From contig JAGAOP010000010.1 of the NCBI GenBank assembly GCA_017623685.1, positions 1 through 54,833 on the forward strand: a DNA stretch of 54,833 bases, written 5' to 3'. Shown one piece after another: positions 43,846 through 53,111 of the stretch. Under the pieces are notes generated by a model. That model ran no database searches. It was not told where the DNA came from and saw only the letters and a list, made by a program, of their open reading frames with translations. A program made the position numbers and the translations under genes. Positions within the stretch are counted from its first letter, which is position 1. Each line of letters begins with the position of its first letter. This DNA comes from Spirochaetaceae bacterium. Lineage in GTDB: Bacteria > Spirochaetota > Spirochaetia > Treponematales > Treponemataceae.

Positions 43846-45132
43846 TTGAATAATAAATGGATTTTTTTTGTTTCTAAAAGATTTGCTCAAGTAGATCGCT
43901 CCGGTCGTTTTGCCATAACAAGTTTTCTTGCTTCAGTAAGTATTTGTTTCGGAGTTATGACATTAATTGCTGTTATGTCCGTAATGAATGGATTTCAACT
44001 TGGTTTTATAGACAGCATTATGGAAATTAGCTCAGCACATATTAGAATAACTCCTTTGGAAAATTTTAACCAGAATTCTTTTTCCAACTTTTGCTTTGAA
44101 AACCGAGATGAAATTGTTGCCGTTGAACCCTTTTACGAAGCTCAAAGCCTTATGGCAAGTTCAAAAGGAAAACAAACTGCTTCTTTAATTCGGGCTGTTT
44201 CTCCAACAATAATGTATACAGACACAGGTTTTGCAAAGGAAATCCAAATGATTTCTGGGTCCTTTGATTTACACCGCCAAGATTCAATTGTTTTAGGAAG
44301 CGATTTAGCAAGAATTCTTGGAGTAAAAATTGGAGATAAGGTAAACTTGTTAGCTCTTTCTGGAGGTTCAGATGTGGACCTAATTTCAGAAAATAGAGTT
44401 TTTTTTGTAACAGGGATTTTTTCTTGTGGCTATGCAGAAATTAATTCCACATATTCATTTATTTCTTTGGATGCAGCAAAAAAATTTTTTGGTGAAAATG
44501 CAATTCAACATTATAATATAAAACTATTTGATACAGATACAGATTTAAATATGATTTATAAACTCAAACAAACAGTTTCTGGAGTTGAAGCAGAATCCTG
44601 GAGAAGTTATAATAGATCTTTTTTTGGTGCTTTGGAAATTGAAAAAAACTTGTTAATGATTTTTGTTTTATTAATCTTTGTTGTTGTTGGTGTAAATATT
44701 TTTAATGGAATGCGTCGAATGGTTTTTGAGCGTCGAGAAGAAATTGCAGTGCTTGCTGCTCTTGGAGCAAACAAAAAACAAGTTCAATACATTTTTATAC
44801 TCAGAGGACTTTTAACCGGATTAGTTGGAGCAATTCCTGGACTAATATTAGGTTTATTACTTTGTGTAAATATGGATTCTGTTTTTATGCTTATTTCAAA
44901 AACAACATATTTATTTCAATATTTTTTTTATATGCTGTTTAATCCAGAAATGGCTATATATGTTTACGAAAATCCAATGTATCAAGTTTACGCTAGAATT
45001 CCAGCTCGAATTGATTTGTTAGAAATTATTTTAATTATGTTTTTTGGAATTTTTTCATCTTTAGTCGCTTCTTGGATTGCTAGTCGTAATATTCAAAACC
45101 TTTCTGTTTCGGAGGTACTACATAGTGAATAA
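43846..45132 (+). CDS. lolC: Lipoprotein-releasing ABC transporter permease (LolC-like)
   Basis: A 428-residue FtsX/MacB-type permease with four membrane helices, near residues 26-49, 268-290, 315-345 and 390-415. The large periplasmic domain between the first two contains ITPLENFNQNSF and MISGSFDLHRQDSIVLGSDLA. The conserved cytoplasmic segment MRRMVFERREEIAVLAALGA precedes helix 3. The start is TTG, nine bases after AGGAGG, which also contains the stop of the previous gene. With the next two genes it makes a LolCDE-type exporter moving lipoproteins out of the inner membrane, which suits this lipoprotein-rich genome. Confidence 0.87.
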   Translation: MNNKWIFFVSKRFAQVDRSGRFAITSFLASVSICFGVMTLIAVMSVMNGFQLGFIDSIMEISSAHIRITPLENFNQNSFSNFCFENRDEIVAVEPFYEAQSLMASSKGKQTASLIRAVSPTIMYTDTGFAKEIQMISGSFDLHRQDSIVLGSDLARILGVKIGDKVNLLALSGGSDVDLISENRVFFVTGIFSCGYAEINSTYSFISLDAAKKFFGENAIQHYNIKLFDTDTDLNMIYKLKQTVSGVEAESWRSYNRSFFGALEIEKNLLMIFVLLIFVVVGVNIFNGMRRMVFERREEIAVLAALGANKKQVQYIFILRGLLTGLVGAIPGLILGLLLCVNMDSVFMLISKTTYLFQYFFYMLFNPEMAIYVYENPMYQVYARIPARIDLLEIILIMFFGIFSSLVASWIASRNIQNLSVSEVLHSE

Positions 45133-45817
45133 TTTTGGATATGTTATTGAAATTGATAATTTAGAAAAAACATTTGTAAGTAGCAGTGAAGAACTTACAA
45201 TTATTAAATCCTTGAACATGAAAGTAGCAAGGGGAACTAAAGTTGTTATTGTCGGCGAAAGTGGTAGTGGCAAAAGTACTTTGCTAAATATAATTGGGGG
45301 CTTAGATTCTCCTACTAATGGAAGTGTTAAAGTTGGCGGTTATCAAGTTAATAATCTTTCAGAAAATGAGCTAGCTGAATTTAGGTCCAAATATATAGGT
45401 TTAATTTTTCAGTTTCATTACCTTTTAAATGATTTTACTGCCTTGGAAAATGTTTTTTTACCTGCCTATATGGCTGGAATGCAAAAAAAACAAGCTATGG
45501 AAAATGCAAAAGCTCTATTGGTTGACGTAGGTCTTGAAAAGAGACTTTCACATTTACCTTCCCAACTTTCTGGTGGCGAAAGACAAAGGGTTGCTGTTGC
45601 TCGTTCCTTAATCCAAAACCCTCAACTTATTTTAGCTGATGAACCAACAGGAAACTTAGATCCAGGAAATGCTGCTATTATTGGAGATATGCTTTTTTCC
45701 ATGGTTGAAAAATACAATAAAACCTTAATCTTAGTAACTCATGACAGAGAACTTGCTTCAAAAGGGGATATTCAATATAAAATATCCCAAGGTGGACTTG
45801 TGGAGGTTAACTCATAA
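45125..45817 (+). CDS. lolD: Lipoprotein-releasing ABC transporter ATPase (LolD-like)
   Basis: A 230-residue ABC ATPase. Walker A is GESGSGKST (44-52), the Q-loop is LIFQFHYLL, the signature is LSGGERQRVAVARSL, Walker B is LILADEPTGNLD and the switch His lies in LVTHDRE. It is the short MacB/LolD type. The start is GTG at 45125, supported by GGAGG nine bases upstream and by the normal family N-terminus; an ATG 16 codons earlier lies inside lolC. It overlaps lolC by eight bases and shares one base with lolE. Confidence 0.93.
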   Translation: MNNFGYVIEIDNLEKTFVSSSEELTIIKSLNMKVARGTKVVIVGESGSGKSTLLNIIGGLDSPTNGSVKVGGYQVNNLSENELAEFRSKYIGLIFQFHYLLNDFTALENVFLPAYMAGMQKKQAMENAKALLVDVGLEKRLSHLPSQLSGGERQRVAVARSLIQNPQLILADEPTGNLDPGNAAIIGDMLFSMVEKYNKTLILVTHDRELASKGDIQYKISQGGLVEVNS

Positions 45818-47151
45818 TGAAGTTAAAAGCTTCTGTACTGTTTGCACTTAGAATGTTAAAACCTCATCCTGGAGCAATAACAACAGCTGGGAAAAGTTTA
45901 ATTGGAGCAATTTTTTGTATTGGCTTAAGCTTAATTCCATTAGTTGTAGTTCTTACAGTTTCAGAAGGAATGATAGAAGGAATAACATCTAGAATCATAG
46001 ATTTATCTAGTTTTCACATTCAAGTTAATGTTCGACCTGGTTCATCAATTTCAAAGTCAGCAGAAGAGCTAAAAAATTTAGCAACAAAAATATCATATAT
46101 TGATGGAGTAACAGAATCTTATCCAGAACGTCAAGGTGTAGCATTAGCTGCTGGTTCCACAGGACGAATAGGTGCAACAATTCGTTGCTTACCTCCAGAA
46201 ATTTTTAATAACGAAACTAATTTTTCCGCTTTGTTTACAATAGTTGAAGGTAATTTATCCTTATCTAAACCTAACAATGTTCTTATCGGTACAAAAATAG
46301 CATCTTCATTAAACTTAAAAGTGGGAGATACTATTAGACTTGTTACATTTAAAACAGGATTAAACGGAAAAATAATTCCTAAAATCACACCATTTCAAGT
46401 TGAAGGTATTGTATCTTGTGGATACCAAGAATTAGATTCTCTTTGGATTTTTGTTCCCTTTGATACTGGATATAAACTATTATCAGATTCTGTTTCCAAC
46501 ATGCTTGTAGGTATTCAAACAAAAGATGCTTTTTCTGATGATTTATACAAAACAGCTAGACAGGTAGCAGATATTTCTCCAGCAGGTTGTGTAGTTCGCT
46601 TATGGAACGAATTGAATACTGCTGAATTTGAAAATTTTTCTTCCACTCGAATCATGCTTATTTTTATAATGATTTTAATTGTATTAGTTGCCTCAGTAAA
46701 TATTTCTTCTGCATTAGTTATGCTTGCAATGGAGAGAAGAAAAGAAATTGCAATATTGAAAAGTATGGGAGCATCAACTTCTGGAATCGTTTTCTCCTTT
46801 CTTATTACAGGATTTTGTACAGGACTTGCAGGAATAATAATTGGTATGCCCATAGGAATATTTTGTGCTATTAATGTAAACGAAATAATTTCCTTTTTAG
46901 AATATATTATTAACTTTTTTTCTAAAGTTTGGTATAATATTAGTGTAATTTTTTCACAAGGACAAATGGATTTTGTTCCAATTCATTTATTAAATCCCAC
47001 CTATTATTTGGAGCATATTCCAGTGGTTTTGCCCTTTACAGAACTTTTTTGCATTGTAGCTGGAACTTTGATTCTAGCTGTTATTGTTTCAATTTTTCCT
47101 AGTATTCGTGCAGGAAAAGAAAAACCGGTTGAAACCTTAAGGAAGGTTTAA
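45817..47151 (+). CDS. lolE: Lipoprotein-releasing ABC transporter permease (LolE-like)
   Basis: A 444-residue second permease of the exporter. It has a first helix near residues 25-50 (SLIGAIFCIGLSLIPLVVVL), a periplasmic domain to about 275, then three helices. Before helix 3 it has MERRKEIAILKSMGAS, the conserved coupling segment. It is a diverged relative of the LolC-like gene, so this is a two-permease transporter as in LolCDE rather than a homodimer. The ATG overlaps the lolD stop by one base. mcsA starts one base after its stop, hinting at a long transcript. Confidence 0.87.
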   Translation: MKLKASVLFALRMLKPHPGAITTAGKSLIGAIFCIGLSLIPLVVVLTVSEGMIEGITSRIIDLSSFHIQVNVRPGSSISKSAEELKNLATKISYIDGVTESYPERQGVALAAGSTGRIGATIRCLPPEIFNNETNFSALFTIVEGNLSLSKPNNVLIGTKIASSLNLKVGDTIRLVTFKTGLNGKIIPKITPFQVEGIVSCGYQELDSLWIFVPFDTGYKLLSDSVSNMLVGIQTKDAFSDDLYKTARQVADISPAGCVVRLWNELNTAEFENFSSTRIMLIFIMILIVLVASVNISSALVMLAMERRKEIAILKSMGASTSGIVFSFLITGFCTGLAGIIIGMPIGIFCAINVNEIISFLEYIINFFSKVWYNISVIFSQGQMDFVPIHLLNPTYYLEHIPVVLPFTELFCIVAGTLILAVIVSIFPSIRAGKEKPVETLRKV

Positions 47152-47152
47152 A

Positions 47153-47674
47153 ATGCTTTGCGACATTTGTGGTGAAAGAGAAGCAATTGTTGTTGTACAA
47201 AAAATATCTAACAACAAGAAAAAAGAACTTTGTCTTTGTATAAAATGTGCCTCTGAACGTGGCCTAGTAGCTCGAAACGGGAAATTAGAAATGTCCCTTT
47301 CTGGACTTTTTGAAGAAGCTGCAGCTATGAAACAGTTTGATAAAATGTGTCCTGTTTGTGGAAGAAAATTGTCAGATATAAAAAAAACAATGATTGCTAA
47401 CTGTCCTGAATGTTATAGTATTTTTTCTAACGAAATAAAAGCTTTAATAAAAGAAAAAGGTGGTTCTGAACCTTATTCAGGAACAATGCCAGAACGATTA
47501 GCAAATTTCCGTTCTATTTTAACAGATAGAATGATGCTTAGAACTAAGATGGAAGAATCCGTTGCCATAGAAGATTACGAAAAAGCAGCCTTGTATCGGG
47601 ACAGGCTACGTGCTCTTGAAAAATGTGCAGTTGCAAATGGGGACATTTTTCCTAAGGAGAATAATGATTTATGA
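47153..47674 (+). CDS. mcsA: McsA-like zinc-finger protein with UVR motif
   Basis: A 173-residue protein with two paired CxxC zinc modules (CDICG...CIKC at residues 3-31, CPVCG...CPEC at 64-84) and a C-terminal UvrB/UvrC-type motif (AIEDYEKAALYRDRLRALE, about residues 140-158). This is the McsA layout. In Bacillus, McsA activates the arginine kinase McsB and links it to ClpC. Here the order mcsA-mcsB-clpC is kept but ctsR is missing. The gene overlaps mcsB (ATGA). Confidence 0.9.
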   Translation: MLCDICGEREAIVVVQKISNNKKKELCLCIKCASERGLVARNGKLEMSLSGLFEEAAAMKQFDKMCPVCGRKLSDIKKTMIANCPECYSIFSNEIKALIKEKGGSEPYSGTMPERLANFRSILTDRMMLRTKMEESVAIEDYEKAALYRDRLRALEKCAVANGDIFPKENNDL

Positions 47675-48819
47675 GTAGCCATCCAGATACCTTTTCATCA
47701 GGAGAGGCATGGTTTACAGAGGATGGTCCAGAAAGCGATATTGTTCTTTCCACCAGAATCAGACTTGCTAGAAATTTAGCAGATTTTACTTTTCCTTCTA
47801 CTTTAAAACCTGATGATGCAGAACGAGTCCAAGCCTTAGTATTCGATGCTTTTTCCCATATTGATTTTCCAGAAAGATATCAATGCGTCCATCCTAACAA
47901 TTTAGATTTTTCTTCTAAACAAATTCTAGGAGAACGGGGAATACTTCCAGAAAAAGATTTTAACCAAAGAAATATAAATCATGTTTTCCAAGATGGACTT
48001 AAAACTTTTCCTTGTTCAACAGGACTTGTAATAAGAACAGATGGCCGACTTTCTTGTCTAATAAACTGCCAAGACCATATTCATATTTCATCTTTTGCTT
48101 CAGGATATAATCCACATATTTTATGGAATAATTGTAAAGAAATTGATTTTTTTTTACAAAAGCATTTACAATTTGCAGCTTCCTATGATTTTGGTTTTTT
48201 AACTTCTGCCATAAATGAATCTGGAAGCGGAATGTGTATTTCCATTCGTGCTTTACTTCCTGGACTTTTGCAACAACGAAAACTAAAAGAAATATTTGAT
48301 TTAGTGATTCAAAAAAACTGTACAATAAAACCAGCCTTAGGAGGAACCACATTACCTTTTGGCGCCCTAGGTTCCTGTTATCAAATAAGTACAAATTCCT
48401 CCTTTTCAGGAAACGAAGAAGATCAAATAACTGAATTTACTGCATTGTTGCATTTAATTTCTACTCAGGAAAAAGAAGCTCGTCAGTATCTATTTGAAAA
48501 TAAAAATACAATTTTAAAACATATAATATACCGAATGTATGCTATTGCTCGTTATAGCAGATTTTTAGATTGTAGCGAAGCAATAGATATTCTTTCCACA
48601 TTACATTTAGGAGTATCTCTTAAGGTAATTCAAGGCATAAGCAAAAATGAATTACACGCAATGATGTATAGAATAAGAAATGCCCATGTTGATTTTTTAA
48701 GAAAAACAGGAAATTTTTCCTTTGAAAAAGATGTTGAACAAGACATATCTTTAATGATTGCAAGATTAAGAGCAGTACTAATACAAGAACTTGTAGAAAA
48801 TATTCAAATTTGCTTCTAA
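47671..48819 (+). CDS. mcsB: McsB-like phosphagen-kinase homologue, probably catalytically dead
   Basis: A 382-residue member of the ATP:guanido phosphotransferase family, same size and position as McsB (protein-arginine kinase). It keeps the N-terminal ATP-binding STRIRLARNL (27-36) and the fold signature FGFLTSA. The catalytic NEEDH is NCQDH (132-136), so both acidic residues are gone. The following ATP-contacting Arg is His138, the active-site Cys of the CPTN loop is Ala180, and the RGxxGE-type loop is LGGTTLPFG. It is therefore likely a pseudokinase or a binder of phosphoarginine or substrates acting with McsA and ClpC. The reading frame is intact, which argues for a selected function. 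Confidence 0.8.
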   Translation: MSSHPDTFSSGEAWFTEDGPESDIVLSTRIRLARNLADFTFPSTLKPDDAERVQALVFDAFSHIDFPERYQCVHPNNLDFSSKQILGERGILPEKDFNQRNINHVFQDGLKTFPCSTGLVIRTDGRLSCLINCQDHIHISSFASGYNPHILWNNCKEIDFFLQKHLQFAASYDFGFLTSAINESGSGMCISIRALLPGLLQQRKLKEIFDLVIQKNCTIKPALGGTTLPFGALGSCYQISTNSSFSGNEEDQITEFTALLHLISTQEKEARQYLFENKNTILKHIIYRMYAIARYSRFLDCSEAIDILSTLHLGVSLKVIQGISKNELHAMMYRIRNAHVDFLRKTGNFSFEKDVEQDISLMIARLRAVLIQELVENIQICF

Positions 48820-48930
48820 TAGAATTATTCATTATATTTTACATAAGAAAATATTACATAACTATTTGCATATAAGGTTTACTCTTAAATGAACCGATTA
48901 TTAAATATATACCTATAGAGAGGAAATTTA

Positions 48931-51504
48931 ATGTCAAAAACATTATCCCCTAGAGCTCATAAATTAATTACCGTTCTTGCACAAGAAGAAGGGAAAAAAA
49001 GTGGTAGCGATCAATTATTAACTGAACACATTTTACTTGCTCTTTTAAAAAGTGGCGAAGGTTTAGGATATATTCTTTTACAGCGACTAAATATTAACGT
49101 GCTAAATTTTCAACTTGCATTAGAACAAAGTCTTGTTCAAAAAAGCAACATTGCTGTTTATGGAGACTTGCCAGCTTCAAGAAGAGTTAGAACTTTGTTA
49201 GATGCAGCTTCAATTGAATCAAGAACTGTACGCAGAAATTACATCGGTACAGAACACTTAGTAATTGCTGCTGTTCGAGAAGAATACAGTACAACCTCTA
49301 GATTTTTTGAAAAACTTGAAATCCAATTAGATGATATTTATCAAACTTTAGGTAGTATATATGAAAAATTTCAATCTTCCTTTGATGTACAACGTATAAA
49401 AAATGTAGCTGGAGCTGTTTTTGCTTCGTTAGAACAACAAAATAAAACTTCAAACCGTTATAATTCTAAAGGTCAAAATGTTTCATTTTTAACTGAATTT
49501 AGTCGTGACCTAACAGAAATGGCTAGAGTTCAACACTTAGACCCAGTTGTTGGACGTGATGTGGAAACTCGACGACTTATACAAGTGCTTTCTAGGCGTA
49601 CAAAAAATAATCCTGTACTTGTAGGAGAACCTGGAGTTGGTAAAACTGCTATTGTTGAAGGGCTTGCACAAAATATAGCTTTAGGTAAAGTTCCCCGTAA
49701 TTTACTTAGAAAAAGAATTCTTTCTTTAGATTTAGCCTCAGTTGTGGCAGGAACAAAATATCGTGGAGAGTTCGAAGAAAGAATTAAACGTATTCTAAAA
49801 GAAATAACAGAAAACAAAGATATAATTTTATTTATAGACGAAATTCATACTGTAATTGGGACAGGTGGAGCAGAAGGTTCAATGGATGCTTCAAATATGC
49901 TTAAACCTGCTTTAGCAAGAGGGGAACTTCAATGTATTGGAGCAACTACTTCTGCGGAATACAGAAAATACTTTGAAAAAGACGCTGCCTTAGAGCGTAG
50001 ATTTCAGAAAATTCTTGTAGATGAACCAACTGATCAAGATACTATACATATACTTGAAGGATTAAAACCAAAATACGAAAAATTTCATGGAGTTGTGTAC
50101 CAAGAGGGTGTTATTCCAGCAGTTGTAAAATTTTCGAAACGATATATTACAGATAGAAGCCTTCCAGATAAAGCCATTGATATTTTAGATGAAGCAGGTG
50201 CCATGAAAAAAATAGATGAAGAAGAACGTCCTGCAGAATTGGATAATCTTGAACAAAATATTATGACTTTAACCGAAGAAAAAAATAAACTTGTACAGAA
50301 TCAAGATTACGAAAGAGCTGCTGAAGTACGAGATAAAGTTAGGTTATTAAGAACTCAACTGGAGCTTTATCGGGAAAACTGGGAAAAGGGGTTAGAAACT
50401 CAAAATAAGATTATTAGTTTAATTGATATTTGTTCAGTTATTTCCTCTATGACAGGAATTCCTGCTGAACAATTATCTAATTCTGAACTTACAAAACTTC
50501 TTCACATGGAAGAAGAACTTAGTAAATCAGTTGTGGGGCAAAAAGAAGCTGTATCTGTAATTTCTTCAGCTATACGCCGATCAAGAACAGGAGTTTCATC
50601 AAGCAAACGTCCTGCAGGTTCTTTTATTTTCTTGGGACCTACTGGAGTAGGAAAAACTCTCTTAGCAAAAACACTGGCAAAATTTTTGTTTGGTTCAGAA
50701 GAAGCTTTAATCCGAATAGACATGAGTGATTATATGGAAAAACATAATTCTAGCCGTTTAGTAGGAGCTCCTCCTGGATACATTGGGTATGAAGAAGGGG
50801 GACTTTTAACTGAAAAAGTTAGAAAAAAACCATATTCAGTTATTTTGCTTGATGAAATTGAAAAGGCTCACCCTGATATTTTTAACCTATTATTACAGGT
50901 GTTAGAAGAAGGAGAATTGGCAGATAATTTAGGTCATGTAATTAATTTTAGAAACACTGTAATAATTATGACAAGCAATGCAGGAATTCGTGAAATAACA
51001 TCTAGAAACAGGTTAGGTTTTTCTTCAACAGGGGATAATAATCCTTCCTACGAAGATATAAAATCAGCTGCTTTAGCTGAATTAAAAAAGATTTTAAGCC
51101 CTGAATTATTAAACCGAATTGATGACACCATTGTTTTTAATTCACTTTCAAAAACTCAGGTTTCTAAGATTTTAGATATTCAGTTAGATGAATTAAAAGA
51201 ACGATTAGAAAATAAAAATATTACTTTAACAATAAAATCTGGAGCAAGAAAATATTTAATTGAAAATGGATATGATTCATCTTTTGGAGCAAGACCCATG
51301 AGAAGAATTATTCAAAAAGAAATTGAAGACCAGTTATCTTTGCGTTTAATTGAATTTGCTGCTTGTAATTCAGAAAAAGATACTGGTGTAAATGCTATAG
51401 TTTCTTGCGTAAATAATAAACTTAAAGTTTCAATAAAGCCAAAAGATTCTCTTAATGAACAACTTATTATTCAGGAAATTCAACAAGAATCGGTGTTTAA
51501 CTAA
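48931..51504 (+). CDS. clpC: ClpC-type AAA+ unfoldase
   Basis: An 857-residue Hsp100 that feeds proteins to ClpP. The order is Clp_N double repeat (1-145), AAA domain 1 with GEPGVGKT (232-239), and a short middle domain with a UVR motif (DYERAAEVRDKVRLLR, near 455-470). AAA domain 2 follows with GPTGVGKT (569-576) and the Clp_C cap. The UVR motif and the RLGFSS loop (a ClpP-docking LGF) separate it from ClpB. GAGAGG precedes the ATG. The 111-base upstream gap shows no CIRCE or CtsR-type repeat. A terminator-free junction overlaps the next gene. Confidence 0.93.
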   Translation: MSKTLSPRAHKLITVLAQEEGKKSGSDQLLTEHILLALLKSGEGLGYILLQRLNINVLNFQLALEQSLVQKSNIAVYGDLPASRRVRTLLDAASIESRTVRRNYIGTEHLVIAAVREEYSTTSRFFEKLEIQLDDIYQTLGSIYEKFQSSFDVQRIKNVAGAVFASLEQQNKTSNRYNSKGQNVSFLTEFSRDLTEMARVQHLDPVVGRDVETRRLIQVLSRRTKNNPVLVGEPGVGKTAIVEGLAQNIALGKVPRNLLRKRILSLDLASVVAGTKYRGEFEERIKRILKEITENKDIILFIDEIHTVIGTGGAEGSMDASNMLKPALARGELQCIGATTSAEYRKYFEKDAALERRFQKILVDEPTDQDTIHILEGLKPKYEKFHGVVYQEGVIPAVVKFSKRYITDRSLPDKAIDILDEAGAMKKIDEEERPAELDNLEQNIMTLTEEKNKLVQNQDYERAAEVRDKVRLLRTQLELYRENWEKGLETQNKIISLIDICSVISSMTGIPAEQLSNSELTKLLHMEEELSKSVVGQKEAVSVISSAIRRSRTGVSSSKRPAGSFIFLGPTGVGKTLLAKTLAKFLFGSEEALIRIDMSDYMEKHNSSRLVGAPPGYIGYEEGGLLTEKVRKKPYSVILLDEIEKAHPDIFNLLLQVLEEGELADNLGHVINFRNTVIIMTSNAGIREITSRNRLGFSSTGDNNPSYEDIKSAALAELKKILSPELLNRIDDTIVFNSLSKTQVSKILDIQLDELKERLENKNITLTIKSGARKYLIENGYDSSFGARPMRRIIQKEIEDQLSLRLIEFAACNSEKDTGVNAIVSCVNNKLKVSIKPKDSLNEQLIIQEIQQESVFN

Positions 51505-52619
51505 TGAAAAATAAATCAATAACAAAGGGAAAAACCTATACTGCAGGAATTATTGGAGTTGGAAGAATCGGTTTTTCCCTAGGATTTGATAAAAAACGGG
51601 AGCAGCCAGCTTCTCATACTGCAACTTTTAAACAAAACCCAAGAACTAACTTAATTGCTGCCTGTGATGTAAACATTTCAAACCTTAAAAATTGGCATAA
51701 ATATAATAAAAATGCAACAATTTATTCAAATGTTAATGACTTTTTTTTATTTGAAAAACAAAAAAAGGGTAAAATTCCAGATATAATTTCTATTGCAGTA
51801 AATGAAAGCTTTCACCACGAAATTGCCTTGCATGCCATAAAACAGCAACCACAATTAATAATTTTAGAAAAGCCTGTTGCTTTAAATATTAAAGAAGCAG
51901 AAGAAATTGAAAATACTGCAATAAAATATAATGTTCCAATATTAATTAATCATGAAAGAAGATTTTCTAAAGATTACAGACTTACAAAAACTTTAATAAA
52001 ACAGATAGGGGAAATTCAATCAATTACAGCATGTCTAAATTCAGGAATGAGGTTATATTCTTCTAAACATGATAATGATGGATTTTATAGTTTATTACAT
52101 GATGGAACACATCTTGTAGATATAATTCTTTTTTTACTTGATATTAATTCTAATTCCAAAGATAAATTAATTAACCAACAAATTTCTGGATTATTTTACG
52201 ACCAGGAAAATAATCTTAGAAATGCAACCATAACTTATAGTTGCAAAAAATGTCCCAGTGTACAATTTATTTTTTCTGGAAGAAGCAAATTTTTCGGCTT
52301 TGAAGTTGACATTATTGGTACTTTAGGAAGAATAAAAGTTGGCAACGGATTTTTTGAATATTATAAAAGTAAAGAATCAAAACTTTATTCTGGTTTTAGA
52401 TCTTTGGAATTAGAAGAAGGAACTTTTTATGTAAAAGAAAATAATTCAACATTTAAAATTAAAACAAAAAATCGAAAAATTGTGGGAAATACAGGTTATT
52501 TTTCAGAAATGTTAAATAATGCAATAGATTTTTTAGACGGAAAAGACTTTCTTCATTCAACAATCCAAGATGGAATTGAAACTTTAAAAATACTTCAGAA
52601 TATTAAAAATAATATATAA
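51504..52619 (+). CDS. Gfo/Idh/MocA-family oxidoreductase
   Basis: A 371-residue NAD(P)-dependent dehydrogenase. The Rossmann start is YTAGIIGVGRIGFSLGFD (residues 12-29), with LIAACDVN as the second strand and LIILEKPVALNI containing the conserved EKP. A C-terminal alpha/beta substrate domain follows (GFYSLLHDGTHLVDIILF, with His near 208). Family members act on sugars, inositols or sugar-nucleotide derivatives; the substrate cannot be told. The unusual insertion KKREQPASHTATF follows the glycine-rich loop. It is coupled to clpC by one shared base but is unlikely to be a partner in proteolysis. Confidence 0.87.
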   Translation: MKNKSITKGKTYTAGIIGVGRIGFSLGFDKKREQPASHTATFKQNPRTNLIAACDVNISNLKNWHKYNKNATIYSNVNDFFLFEKQKKGKIPDIISIAVNESFHHEIALHAIKQQPQLIILEKPVALNIKEAEEIENTAIKYNVPILINHERRFSKDYRLTKTLIKQIGEIQSITACLNSGMRLYSSKHDNDGFYSLLHDGTHLVDIILFLLDINSNSKDKLINQQISGLFYDQENNLRNATITYSCKKCPSVQFIFSGRSKFFGFEVDIIGTLGRIKVGNGFFEYYKSKESKLYSGFRSLELEEGTFYVKENNSTFKIKTKNRKIVGNTGYFSEMLNNAIDFLDGKDFLHSTIQDGIETLKILQNIKNNI

Positions 52620-52685
52620 AATTGATATTTTTTTTTTAATTTTAAAAAAAATCCATTAATGATATCCACATTAAAACAATAATAC

Positions 52686-52716
52686 TTGACAGGAGATTTT
52701 TTTACATTATTATAAT
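52686..52716 (+). promoter_or_regulatory. Promoter for aroH, possibly leaderless
   Basis: TTGACA (52686-52691), a 19-base spacer and TATAAT (52711-52716). Only four bases separate the -10 box from the ATG at 52721, and the only AGGAG lies 26 bases upstream, overlapping the -35 box. The spacer is longer than ideal, so the exact -10 is uncertain. Confidence 0.55.
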
Positions 52717-52720
52717 TATT

Positions 52721-53110
52721 ATGTCAAAGAGATTATATGGTATCCGAGGGGCTGTTTGCTGTGCCAACACAAAAGAAGATATACTAAAAGCTGTAGATAA
52801 AATGTGCTCTAGTTTATTTTCTTCTAATAAGCTTTCTTGTGACGACATTGTTTCAATTCAATTTACAATTACAGACGATTTAGATGCCCTAAATCCTGCT
52901 GCAGCTTTGCGACGTTCTAGTTGTGGACATTTAGTTTGCAAAACGGCTTTATTTTGTAGTGCAGAACCTAAAATACAGGGCAGCTTGCAAAATGTAATTC
53001 GAGTTTTAATTACAGCCTATATGGATTTTGATTCTAATCCAGTTCATGTTTATATAGGTGGGGCTGAAGTATTGCGACCTGATTTTGCCACAGCAAAACC
53101 GGAAAAATAA
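52721..53110 (+). CDS. aroH: Chorismate mutase, AroH class
   Basis: Converts chorismate to prephenate, toward phenylalanine and tyrosine. The 129-residue product belongs to the trimeric AroH (Bacillus-type) class, not the helical AroQ class. It keeps GIRGA with Arg9, Glu82 in SAEP, Arg94 in VIRVLI and Tyr111 in HVYIGGAEVLRPDF, equivalents of the catalytic Arg7, Glu78, Arg90 and Tyr108 of B. subtilis. No other shikimate-pathway gene is nearby. The ATG has no Shine-Dalgarno and directly follows a promoter. The glycogen synthase gene begins one base after its stop. Confidence 0.92.
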   Translation: MSKRLYGIRGAVCCANTKEDILKAVDKMCSSLFSSNKLSCDDIVSIQFTITDDLDALNPAAALRRSSCGHLVCKTALFCSAEPKIQGSLQNVIRVLITAYMDFDSNPVHVYIGGAEVLRPDFATAKPEK

Positions 53111-53111
53111 A

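Noticed and set aside
48820..48930. Heat-shock operator (CIRCE or CtsR box) before clpC
   Set aside because: No TTAGCACTC/GAGTGCTAA pair or tandem heptad repeat is present in the gap.
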